Source: Deltaproteobacteria bacterium (GTDB lineage Bacteria > Myxococcota_A > Polyangia > Polyangiales > Ga0077539). Taken from it: 41,360 bases of DNA. Each line of letters opens with the position of its first letter. Positions within the stretch are counted from its first letter, which is position 1. A model generated the notes under the pieces. That model ran no database searches and was not told the origin of the DNA. It was given only the letters and a program-made list of their open reading frames with translations. This document shows, piece by piece, positions 34,386 through 41,360 of the stretch. The stretch covers positions 1 through 41,360 of the forward strand of contig CANJUR010000039.1 in assembly GCA_947477565.1 (NCBI GenBank), in the 5' to 3' direction. The translations under genes were made by a program, and so were the position numbers.

Positions 34386-36521
34386 ATGCTTCTCCCAATG
34401 ACCCCTCACCAATCGCTCGGTTGCTGGATGTTCGGTCTGACCGTCGCGGCCGTGGGCTGCACCCAGTCGCCCCCGGCAGCCGACGACGCCGCCACCGACG
34501 TTGGAAGAGACCTCGGCGCGCCCGAGGCCAGCACCCCCGACGTCGCCGCGGAGGACGTCCCCAGGAAGCCCGCGGATGTCCCCGTCGCCACGGAAGATGT
34601 CCCCGTGGTCGCCATGGAAGATGTCCCCGTGGTCCCCGAGGATGTCCCCGTCGTGGTGATGGATGTGCCACCGGTCATCGATGTTTCGCCCGCGATAGAT
34701 GTGCCCGCGGTGCCCGAAGACCGCGGCCCGCCGCCCGCCGCGTGTGAGTCCGCCGCGCTCGTAGACCTCAACGCCCGCGCCCCCCTCGACGGTGGCCTCC
34801 GCCGCTACCTCGGAACCACCGCCGCAGCCCCGCGCGGACCCTCCCTCCGTGCCACCTGCGTCGGCGCGGATGGCCTCGGGGAGGCGGTGTTTCAGGTGGT
34901 GCATCGGTACGTGCCGTCGGTGACCGGACGGCTGCTCGCGAGCCTCGACGACACCGCCACGGATGCCAACTTCGACACCGTGCTCTTCGCCCAGCGCGAC
35001 TGCCTCTCCCTCCGCCCCGGAGAAGCCCCCCTCGACTGCAACGACGACGTCGCCGCCTCCGTCGCCATGCGCCCCGCCGCGTCGGCCATCCTCACCCCGC
35101 AGGTCCGCGCGGGCGTCCCGGTCTACCTCGTCGTGGCGGGGTATCCCCGCAGCGCGGCCGATACGCTCCGCCCGCAAGGCGCCTACGCGCTCACCGTCGC
35201 CGAACTCCCGGAGATCGCCCTCGGGATGCCCTGCGACATCACCGGCCGCAGCAACGCCTGCGCCCCCGCGAGCAACTGCGTGGACGGCAACACCGGCGTC
35301 GCCCCCCGGTGCGTGCTCGATGGGACCGCCGACGCCCGCTGCCGCACCGACGGCACCGCGGAGTGCCTCCCGGGGTTGCGCTGCTTCATGGCGTTTTGTC
35401 GCCGCACGATCGCCCTCGGTGCGCCGTGCGGGCCTGACCTCCCGGGCGTCTGCCCGGAAGAGTCGAGTTGCCAGTGGGTGGACGGCCTCAACCGCTGCGT
35501 CCGCACCGGCGCCCTCGGATCAGACTGCCGCGACACGGCCCCGGTCTGCGATGCCGTGCTCTCGTGCGTACACACACGCTTCGGCGATCACTGCCGGGCC
35601 ACCGTGGCGGGCGGGGGGCGGTGCGATCCGTGGGGCTTCCGCGACGCCTGCGCGTCTGGATTCGCATGCGGGTTGAGCCCGTTGGGGGCTCTCGGCACCT
35701 GCGTCGCACCGGGGAGCGTGGCGGGCGCGCAATGCCTCCCCGGAGAGACGTCCCGCTGCGCGAGGGGCCTGGAGTGCCGCCCATCGCCCGACGCCGAAAA
35801 CGAGGTCTGCGTGCGCGTGGTCGCCCCGGAGGGCCGCTGCGATCCTCTCGACGGCACCACCCTCTGCTCCATGGACACCGATTGCGTGCCCAACACGGCC
35901 ATCACCGACGGCGTCTGCGTTGCGCCCGGAACGGCCCCCGGGTCGCAGTGCCGCGGCGACGCTCCGCGATGTGACTCCGGGCTGGCATGCTCGGTAGAGG
36001 TGGGCGAGGGGCACTGCCTGCGGGCGGTGGCGTCCGGGGGGGCGTGCGACCTGCGGTTCTATTCGACGCTCTGCACCGGCGGCGGGTGCGTGGCCGCGAG
36101 CGCGACGGCGGCGACGTGCCGCGCGATGACGGCGGAGACGGAGCCCAACAACACGCCCGCCACGGGCACGGCGACCACCGCGGCGACGCTGGCGGTGACT
36201 GGCTCCCTCAGCGCAACGGACAGCCTGGATTGTATTCGCATCCCGGTACCGGCAGGCGCGTCTCTGGTGGCGGAGACCTTCACCGGCGACGATCGGGTGT
36301 GCGACCGCATCGGGGGCGATCCGTCGCTGGTGGTGTACGGGCCGACGGGTGCGGAGATCGTTCGGGAGGACGACAGCCCGCGGCGGGGGCTTTGCACCAC
36401 CATCGCGCCCTGGACGCACCCGCAGGCGACGGGCCTGACGGCGGGCACCTACGCGGTGTGCGTGGGCCGCGGAGGCTCCGCGGTGCCCCGGTATCGGCTG
36501 ATGGTGTCGGTCTATCGCTGA
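34386..36521 (+). CDS. Cys-rich lipoprotein with Asp-Val-Pro linker and PPC-like domains
   Basis: The protein has 711 residues from ATG 34386; ATG 34398 is also possible, and neither has a clear ribosome binding site. The signal ends FGLTVAAVGC (Cys 25). A long linker of DVP-type repeats (DVPVVAMEDVPVVPEDVPVV) follows. Residues of about 135-275 look like a beta-sandwich. Many Cys-rich EGF-like units come next (GLRCFMAFCRRT, CDAVLSCVHTRFGDHC). The last 130 residues read TEPNNTPATGTATT...DSLDCIRIPVPAGASLVAETFTG, a bacterial pre-peptidase C-terminal (PPC) domain. Function is unknown; it is probably surface-exposed. It sits just after the repeat array and before a related lipoprotein. Confidence 0.82.
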   Translation: MLLPMTPHQSLGCWMFGLTVAAVGCTQSPPAADDAATDVGRDLGAPEASTPDVAAEDVPRKPADVPVATEDVPVVAMEDVPVVPEDVPVVVMDVPPVIDVSPAIDVPAVPEDRGPPPAACESAALVDLNARAPLDGGLRRYLGTTAAAPRGPSLRATCVGADGLGEAVFQVVHRYVPSVTGRLLASLDDTATDANFDTVLFAQRDCLSLRPGEAPLDCNDDVAASVAMRPAASAILTPQVRAGVPVYLVVAGYPRSAADTLRPQGAYALTVAELPEIALGMPCDITGRSNACAPASNCVDGNTGVAPRCVLDGTADARCRTDGTAECLPGLRCFMAFCRRTIALGAPCGPDLPGVCPEESSCQWVDGLNRCVRTGALGSDCRDTAPVCDAVLSCVHTRFGDHCRATVAGGGRCDPWGFRDACASGFACGLSPLGALGTCVAPGSVAGAQCLPGETSRCARGLECRPSPDAENEVCVRVVAPEGRCDPLDGTTLCSMDTDCVPNTAITDGVCVAPGTAPGSQCRGDAPRCDSGLACSVEVGEGHCLRAVASGGACDLRFYSTLCTGGGCVAASATAATCRAMTAETEPNNTPATGTATTAATLAVTGSLSATDSLDCIRIPVPAGASLVAETFTGDDRVCDRIGGDPSLVVYGPTGAEIVREDDSPRRGLCTTIAPWTHPQATGLTAGTYAVCVGRGGSAVPRYRLMVSVYR

Positions 36522-36571
36522 GGCCGCGGGACGCTTGTTTCTGTTCGCCGCGCTCCGTTAGGGTGGCGGCC

Positions 36572-37738
36572 ATGAAGAGGATCTTGCTTTGCGCGGTGTT
36601 CGTGGGCGCATGTTCGTCGCGCGGCAGCATCAACATCACCCGGGATTTCGATTCGAGCGTCGCGGTCATGGATGGCGCGGTGGCGGCGGTCGATGCGCCC
36701 CTGGTAGACGTGTCCATGAAGGGCAACGACGTCCCGACCGCGGACGTGGGCTTCCCGGTGGATGTCCCGGCGGTGATGGTGGATGTCCCGGTGGTGATGG
36801 ACATCGGGTCGGCGTGCCGCTCGGACCGGGAGTGCAGCGCCTCGGGGATGGTCTGCGACCTCTCGCGGGGGGCGTGCGTGGAGTGCGTGCGCCCGGCGGA
36901 CTGCCTCGTCGCCGGCCAGATGTGCGCGTCGAACCGCTGCGTGGCGGGCTTCGACAGCGGGGTACCCACGGACCGCGGGACCCCGGTGGATCTCGGCGTC
37001 GTGCGTGATGCAGGCCCGGGCGCGACGCTGATCACCGGGCTCGGCGGAACGGCCGGGTTTGGCACCGACTGCCTTACGGCCTCGGATGACGGCAGTTACG
37101 TGGCGCCGGGGGCGGACGGCGGGGCGGGGTCACCGATCGCGTTGGGCAGCGGGTTTGGCGCAGGGCTGTCGCTGCATGGGCAGCGCTACCCGAGCGTTTA
37201 TCTCAACAACAACGGCAACCTGAGCTTCGGCGGGGCGCTTGCCGGGTACACCGCCGATCCGTTTCCGCGCGCGGCCGGAACCTCCACGCCGATCATCGCG
37301 CCGTGGTGGGCCGACGTGGACACGCGCGCGACGGCGGCGCCTGGGACCAACCAGGTGTGTTTCGTCTCCGAGCCTTCGCGCTTCATCGCGACCTGGAACC
37401 AGGTCGGCTACTACACCTCCCACATCGACCGGCGAAACAGCTTCCAGGTGATCGTGACGCCGTTGGGTTCGAGCGGGGACTTCGACGTGGAGTTGCGATA
37501 TTCGCGATGCGAATGGATCACCGGGGACGCCTCCGGGGGGATGGGCGGCTTCGGGGGGACGCCCGCGCAGGCCGGGGTCGATTTCGCGGATGGGATGGTC
37601 ACGCCGGCCCACTCGCTCGCGCTGCCTGGCTCTGGGACGCCGACGGTGATCAACCTGTGCAGGACATCCAACGGGTCGATGCCGGGCGTGTGGCGTATCC
37701 GTGTGCAGGCGGGTGTTCCAGGCTTCCTGGCGTTCTGA
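36572..37738 (+). CDS. Lipoprotein with nidogen-like (NIDO) domain
   Basis: The protein has 388 residues. The signal ends CAVFVGAC (Cys 14). The linker is Asp/Val/Pro-rich (VDVPAVMVDVPVVMD), followed by a small Cys module (CRSDRECSASGMVC...CVECVRPADC). Residues of about 160-380 resemble a NIDO domain: SVYLNNNGNLSFGG, IIAPWWADVDTR, NQVCFVSEPSRFIATWNQVGYY, NSFQVIVTPLGSSGDFDVELRY. NIDO domains in animals mediate extracellular matrix contact; in bacteria their role is open. It has the same architecture class as the preceding lipoprotein, and they are 50 bases apart on the same strand. Confidence 0.82.
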   Translation: MKRILLCAVFVGACSSRGSINITRDFDSSVAVMDGAVAAVDAPLVDVSMKGNDVPTADVGFPVDVPAVMVDVPVVMDIGSACRSDRECSASGMVCDLSRGACVECVRPADCLVAGQMCASNRCVAGFDSGVPTDRGTPVDLGVVRDAGPGATLITGLGGTAGFGTDCLTASDDGSYVAPGADGGAGSPIALGSGFGAGLSLHGQRYPSVYLNNNGNLSFGGALAGYTADPFPRAAGTSTPIIAPWWADVDTRATAAPGTNQVCFVSEPSRFIATWNQVGYYTSHIDRRNSFQVIVTPLGSSGDFDVELRYSRCEWITGDASGGMGGFGGTPAQAGVDFADGMVTPAHSLALPGSGTPTVINLCRTSNGSMPGVWRIRVQAGVPGFLAF

Positions 37739-37972
37739 TCGTTGATGGAATCCAAAGGGCGGCCGACGCGGCCGGCACCGACATCGTGAGGTGCTTCGAA
37801 CCCCTGATCGAGCAGACCCCCGGGGGACCTGCGCCGAGGGTTCTTTAGGCAACGCCTTTCTGCCAGCAATTTCCGCGGCAGCGCCCCGGACGACGGCGAG
37901 GTCAACGCGTACCTCGCGCCGCTCCTCGGCGACTGAACTTCGCCTCTCCCGCGGCTCTGCTAGCGTCCGCGG
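37739..37972. other. Intergenic region with a possible gene-end remnant
   Basis: No gene is visible. In one frame (37847-37936) the sequence reads RQRLSASNFRGSAPDDGEVN then AYLAPLLGD and a stop, which looks like the C-terminus of a protein but has no in-frame start or continuation. It may be a remnant. Confidence 0.3.
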
Positions 37973-38683
37973 GTGGCCATTCTCTCCTTCCTCTTCGGGT
38001 TCGTTGCGCTGGTGGTCGTCGGGCCCATCGCGATGTGGTTCAAGACGTGGCCGGAGGCGCTCTCCCGCTGGCTCCCGCACGTCGTCGGCATCCAACACAT
38101 CTCCCAGGGGCAGTTCCGCGACGCGGTGCTCCCGAGGTTCGTGGCTGATGGTCCTCCCCGGGCGGTGCGCTTCGCTGCGCTGGGCTGCTGGATCCTCGGT
38201 GCGATGTTCATCCCGGGCCTGCTGCTGGGGCTGTACGGGCTCCTGGCGCTGGGTCTCGGGCTGATCTCCATCCCAGGGCTGCTTCTCGCGTGGCGGCTCT
38301 TCTTCCTGGGTCGTCCGCTGCTGCTCGGCGACGTCGCGGCGGCGGCGAAGGCGAGGGCGCTCGCACGAAACGCGCGCACCCTCAACTACCTGGTGCTGGC
38401 GGTATGCGGGGCGGGCGTGCTGCTTCAGATGCCCGGCCTCGTGCGCTCGACTCACGCTGACCTGTCGGGGCTCTTGTTGGCCATGGCCGTGGCTGTCTAC
38501 GCAGGCATTTCGTTGGCCCACGCGTCGCTGCTCGACCGCGCTGCGAAAGCGATCGACGTGGAGGAGGACACCAGACAGGCCGTGCTCCGCGGCGTGCGTA
38601 TCGCGGTGCCGATGGTGGAAGAGATGCCCGGAGAGATGCCTGGAGAGATGTCCGAAGAGATGCGGCGCGGGCGATGGGGCTGA
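37973..38683 (+). CDS. Small polytopic membrane protein of unknown function
   Basis: The protein has 236 residues from GTG 37973 (MAILSFLFGFVALVVVGPIAMWF), which starts directly with a hydrophobic segment. Further membrane segments lie at about residues 65-90 and 130-175, with a GLYGLLALGLGLISIPGLLLAWRLFF stretch between them. The C-terminus has an internal repeat EMPGEMPGEMSEEM and is charged. I recognise no family. It is convergent with the cytochrome-like lipoprotein gene, 31 bases away. Confidence 0.65.
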   Translation: MAILSFLFGFVALVVVGPIAMWFKTWPEALSRWLPHVVGIQHISQGQFRDAVLPRFVADGPPRAVRFAALGCWILGAMFIPGLLLGLYGLLALGLGLISIPGLLLAWRLFFLGRPLLLGDVAAAAKARALARNARTLNYLVLAVCGAGVLLQMPGLVRSTHADLSGLLLAMAVAVYAGISLAHASLLDRAAKAIDVEEDTRQAVLRGVRIAVPMVEEMPGEMPGEMSEEMRRGRWG

Positions 38684-38714
38684 TTGCGTCCAGCGAAGGG
38701 CTCTCCCTCGTGGA

Positions 38715-39290
38715 TCACATCATCGGTGCGCCAGCGCGGATCCAGTTGCGGATGAGAGCGCGCTCGGCTGTCGTGAGGGGCGCGGCGAGCTGGGGCATCT
38801 GCACGCCGCAGGGGTTGCGCCCGGGGGACGTCGCGCAATCGGCAAGCCGACGCATCGTGCCTTCGACCTTGAACATCAGGTAGCTGTTGTCAGGGTCTCC
38901 CGGAGCGACCAGCCGGAGCCGCCCGACCTGATCGGACGGATGGTTGACCATCGCCCCGTAGGACGTCATCGCGTCGGTCAGAAACAGCCCACCAGACCCG
39001 CCGCCGCCGTTGGTCCCGCGGCCGTGACAGGCGGGCATCGCGCACGTACGGGTGAAGAGTTCTTGCACCTGGGAGAAGGGCACCGGAACGATGGGAACGT
39101 CCGTGGCGGAGTCCTTGGGGACGTCCGTGGCGGAGTCCGTGGCGGAGTCCGTGGGAACGTCCGTGGTGGAGTCTTCCGTCGCGTCCATCGCAACGTCCGG
39201 AGCGGCGTCCAGCAGAGCCGTCGTCGGCGGATCACTGCACCCAAGAAGGCTTATGGCCAGGACTGCGGAGGCCCGATAAAAGAGGTTCAT
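38715..39290 (-). CDS. Cytochrome c-like lipoprotein with CX4CH motif
   Basis: The protein has 191 residues. The signal ends AISLLGC (Cys 18), followed by a Thr/Asp-rich linker (TDVPTDSATDSATDVPKDSA). Residues 75-190 resemble a cytochrome c domain of the type found in myxobacterial and planctomycete surface proteins. The heme-binding motif is spaced CAMPACH (83-89, CX4CH) instead of CX2CH, and a plausible axial Met lies in VQMPQ near the end. Heme attachment is likely but not certain given the spacing. The linker is encoded by short tandem repeats (39104-39172). Confidence 0.75.
   Translation of the reverse strand: MNLFYRASAVLAISLLGCSDPPTTALLDAAPDVAMDATEDSTTDVPTDSATDSATDVPKDSATDVPIVPVPFSQVQELFTRTCAMPACHGRGTNGGGGSGGLFLTDAMTSYGAMVNHPSDQVGRLRLVAPGDPDNSYLMFKVEGTMRRLADCATSPGRNPCGVQMPQLAAPLTTAERALIRNWIRAGAPMM
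39104..39172 (-). repeat. Short imperfect tandem repeats in the cytochrome-like gene linker
   Basis: GTCCGTGGCGGA-type units repeat with 12-15 base spacing and encode DSATDVP-like residues. They are likely slippage-prone. Confidence 0.7.
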
Positions 39291-39304
39291 AGCGAAGTGG
39301 GAGG

Positions 39305-39334
39305 GATATAGGGCTCTGACCCCGACGCGAGCAA
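39305..39334 (-). promoter_or_regulatory. Possible promoter of the cytochrome-like lipoprotein gene
   Basis: On the minus strand TTGCTC (39329-39334) and TATATC (39305-39310) are spaced by 18 bases, 14 bases before the start codon. TATATCCC also occurs upstream of the VKOR-DsbA gene on the same strand. It is suggestive but weak. Confidence 0.3.
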
Positions 39335-39351
39335 CGGGTTCGTCCGAGGCG

Positions 39352-40887
39352 TCAGGGACGCGTCAACCGAAAGAGATGCTGCTGCAGCCCCCGTCCGCCC
39401 AGCGAGGCACCGGACCTGCCGCCATAGCCGATTCTCCAGGTCTCGGTCTCGAAATCGCGAGCGTCGAGCGACCTCGCGACGACGCCGAAGCTCGGTCCAC
39501 CCGCGCCGGGCGCACCTTCGCCGCCGCGCCCGCCAGAGCCTCCGTTGCCGCCGCGCCCTCCGCTGACGCTCTCGCCCCCGGCTCCTCCCGGACCGCCGCC
39601 GCCTCCGGCTCCTCCAGGCCCGCCGTCGCCGCCGCCCGCCGTCGTGATCGTCGTCCCCGGCAGGATCACCCGGATGGAGTCTCCCCAGGCAAACACTCCG
39701 ATCGACGCGCCGCCCGAGACCCCGGGCAATCCGCCCTCGCCGCCACAGCCGCCGCCGCCACCACCGCCACCGACGCCGCTCGCTCCCATCATGGTGCCGT
39801 AGCCCCCGCCGCCGCCGCCTCCTCCCGTGCCTCCCGTGCCTGCCCGCTCGCCCTGCGGAATCAGGTAACCCTCCTCCGAGAACTCTCCCATCGTCACCGC
39901 GAGGCCCCTCTGCCCCTCTGCCCCGGTCGCTCCCGTTCCCCCGGAGGGCTGTGCCATCGTGCCCCCGTCGCCTCCCGCGGCGGCCGCTCCGAGAGCGGTC
40001 ATCGTGCCGACCGCTCCGTTCGCGCCGTTGACGGATCCGTCGGTGCCCCCTTGTCCCCCGTTGCCGTCGCCGCTGCATCCGAAGCCGCCCACGCCACCCG
40101 CGGCTCCGTTGCTCCCGCCGCCCCTCGTTCTTCCAGCGTCGGGAAGCTCCTTTGGCGCGCTCGACCCGGCGCACACCTGCACCCGGCTTCGGTCGAGGGT
40201 CACGACCCCGCTGCCCACCACCAGCACCCCGAAACAGCTCAGATTATAGAGCATTCCGTCGAGCTCGGAAGTCAGATCGACATCGTGGAAGGTCACCGCC
40301 GAGCGCAGATCCAGGATGAACGCCGCTGTGATCGTACCGCGGAGCAGCGAGCGGTCGTCCATCGCCGAGGATCGCGCCACCCATCCGCCGGAGCCGCCCG
40401 GGTAGCGCCCGGAGAGAGTGACGCCATCGACCAGTTGATGCGTCGCCACCTCGGCCCCGCTGTCACCTAACGCGATGGGAACGGCGTCGTAGCTGCCCAC
40501 CGCAATCAAGATCGATCGCCGCGTGCCGGCTCGCGCGATGCTCAGCGCTTTCGAGACGGTGCGCACCGGCTGCTCCGGCGTGAGCCCGCTGTTCATGTCG
40601 TCTCCGCTCGTGGCCACGAAGAGCGTGTCCCCCCTGACGCCATCGACGCCGTCGCAGTTGCTATCGATCCCATCCCCGGGCAGATCGGCCGCCGCGGGGT
40701 CGCAGGCGTCTATCCGCACCATCGCGTCGCTGCCCCCGTCGCTGCCCCCGTCCGCGAGAACACAGCGCGTGCGGCCTTCCATCCCATCGTCGGCGAGGTA
40801 CCCCTCCCGGCAGCGCACCACCGTCTCGGTGCAGCCACCCACCAGGACCATCAGCGCAGCACCCGAAGCCAATCCTCGTCGAAGCAT
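39352..40887 (-). CDS. Gly-rich lipoprotein with MopE-like motif and beta-helix-like region
   Basis: The protein has 511 residues from ATG 40887; ATG 40899 is possible. The signal ends ALMVLVGGC (Cys 19). A MopE-like metal-binding motif follows: CDPAAADLPGDGIDSNCDGVD. The next segment, DTLFVATSGDDMNSGLTPEQPVRTVSKAL, is typical of DUF1565/right-handed beta-helix surface proteins. From about residue 230 a long low-complexity region is dominated by GG and GGxG triplets, superficially like PE_PGRS proteins. It is probably a secreted or surface adhesion-type lipoprotein. The following cytochrome-like gene on the same strand begins 61 bases later. Confidence 0.75.
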   Translation of the reverse strand: MLRRGLASGAALMVLVGGCTETVVRCREGYLADDGMEGRTRCVLADGGSDGGSDAMVRIDACDPAAADLPGDGIDSNCDGVDGVRGDTLFVATSGDDMNSGLTPEQPVRTVSKALSIARAGTRRSILIAVGSYDAVPIALGDSGAEVATHQLVDGVTLSGRYPGGSGGWVARSSAMDDRSLLRGTITAAFILDLRSAVTFHDVDLTSELDGMLYNLSCFGVLVVGSGVVTLDRSRVQVCAGSSAPKELPDAGRTRGGGSNGAAGGVGGFGCSGDGNGGQGGTDGSVNGANGAVGTMTALGAAAAGGDGGTMAQPSGGTGATGAEGQRGLAVTMGEFSEEGYLIPQGERAGTGGTGGGGGGGGYGTMMGASGVGGGGGGGGCGGEGGLPGVSGGASIGVFAWGDSIRVILPGTTITTAGGGDGGPGGAGGGGGPGGAGGESVSGGRGGNGGSGGRGGEGAPGAGGPSFGVVARSLDARDFETETWRIGYGGRSGASLGGRGLQQHLFRLTRP

Positions 40888-41360
40888 CACCGACAACATA
40901 CCCACAACCGCTTTCGCCGCCTACGTTTCGGGGCACCTCCTGCCCCAAAGCACGTCGATCGCAGCACTGCCAACGAGTGACTCGATCGCGCGCCCCACCG
41001 GAGTGATCGTCAGTCGTCGTGGACCCACGCAGCGTTGTCGCATCGACGGGCCCCGCCTCGAAAGGAGCACACCTTGAGAGACCTGATGGGGCTGCTGTGT
41101 GACTCCCTCTCCCTCAACGACAAGCGAGCCCGGGGCGTCGACCTCACGGCGGCGTTCGCGCCACCAGCGCGCGCCTGACCCACAGCGTAATTCCGTTTAG
41201 CAGGGATGCGGGGAAACCATGATCTACCGTCAGAACCCTTGGTTCACCGTCTCTACGCGAGCCCCCACCCCCGGCCCCGCCCCCACGAGTGGGGCTCACC
41301 GTTCCCCTCATCTTCAGGATTCGCTTGAAAGTCGAGCGTTTCGTGCAACTGCGGTCCGCG
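40888..41360. other. End of window with no convincing gene
   Basis: Several short frames exist (for example a TTG-initiated 34-codon frame at 41074-41178, and an ATG at 41219 open to the window edge), but none has recognisable content. From about 41180 GC is visibly lower than in the genes around. A CCCCACGAGTGGGG hairpin lies at 41281-41294, without a T-run. A gene may begin beyond the edge. Confidence 0.4.

Noticed and set aside
41074..41178. Small gene or transposase fragment with SLNDKRARGVDL
   Set aside because: Only 34 codons from a TTG start and no clear family; the resemblance to IS4-type N-termini is too weak.
41281..41294. Intrinsic terminator at CCCCACGAGTGGGG
   Set aside because: The hairpin is good but no T-run follows on either strand.

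Overview
The window comes from a very GC-rich chromosome that looks like a myxobacterium (Myxococcota, probably a Polyangia-like lineage). The signs are many secreted lipoproteins with Asp/Val/Thr/Pro-rich linkers, Myxococcus-type cysteine-rich repeats, a MYXO-CTERM-like C-terminus, a Ser/Thr kinase with an HRDVSPQN catalytic loop, a MopE-like motif and many beta-propeller surface proteins. I saw no rRNA, tRNA, intact insertion sequence, CRISPR array or phage module, although tRNAs cannot be fully excluded by eye.

Layout. 1-258 holds a pair of REP-like inverted hairpins. 259-3421 (+) has an unusual protein that joins a 2-hydroxyacid-dehydrogenase-like N-terminus to a glycosyltransferase-like (DUF4422-like) domain, then a lipoprotein cyclophilin. 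3458-5314 (-) is an OPT-family transporter. 5411-7948 (+) is a cysteine-repeat MYXO-CTERM protein. 8156-8413 (-) is a small peptidoglycan-binding-fold protein. 8716-9987 (+) is a eukaryote-like bifunctional 6-phosphofructo-2-kinase/fructose-2,6-bisphosphatase. 10000-11724 (-) is a 67K-type SppA protease.

12215-20962 (+) is a tight four-gene run: a Stig1-like repeat/propeller lipoprotein, a YCF48-like propeller lipoprotein, a TonB-dependent receptor and a lipoprotein of unknown function. The last three are linked by overlapping or very close starts. This is the best candidate here for an undescribed multi-protein envelope system. A decayed nucleotide cyclase follows at about 21050-21360.

21609-24040 (-) is a two-gene unit: a VKOR-DsbA fusion, then a PQQ-type propeller lipoprotein. 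24200-26118 (+) holds atpD-atpC apart from the rest of the ATP synthase genes. 26275-29597 (-) is a TPR-like secreted protein translationally coupled to a transmembrane Ser/Thr kinase. 29778-34147 (+) holds two different dnaJ genes in tandem, the second coupled to an exported HEAT-repeat protein. 34150-34360 is a 43-bp tandem repeat array.

34386-40887 is a surface-protein region: a lipoprotein with PPC-like segments, a nidogen-domain lipoprotein, a small membrane protein, a CX4CH cytochrome-like lipoprotein and a Gly-rich MopE-like lipoprotein. The final 470 bases show no convincing gene.

Taken together, most of the window builds or maintains the cell envelope: lipoproteins, disulfide formation, outer-membrane uptake and periplasmic folding and proteolysis. 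A few housekeeping genes (atpDC, dnaJ) are embedded in it. Two remnants, the cyclase and a truncated second copy of the PQQ-lipoprotein 3' end at 11960-12047, show past duplication and decay.
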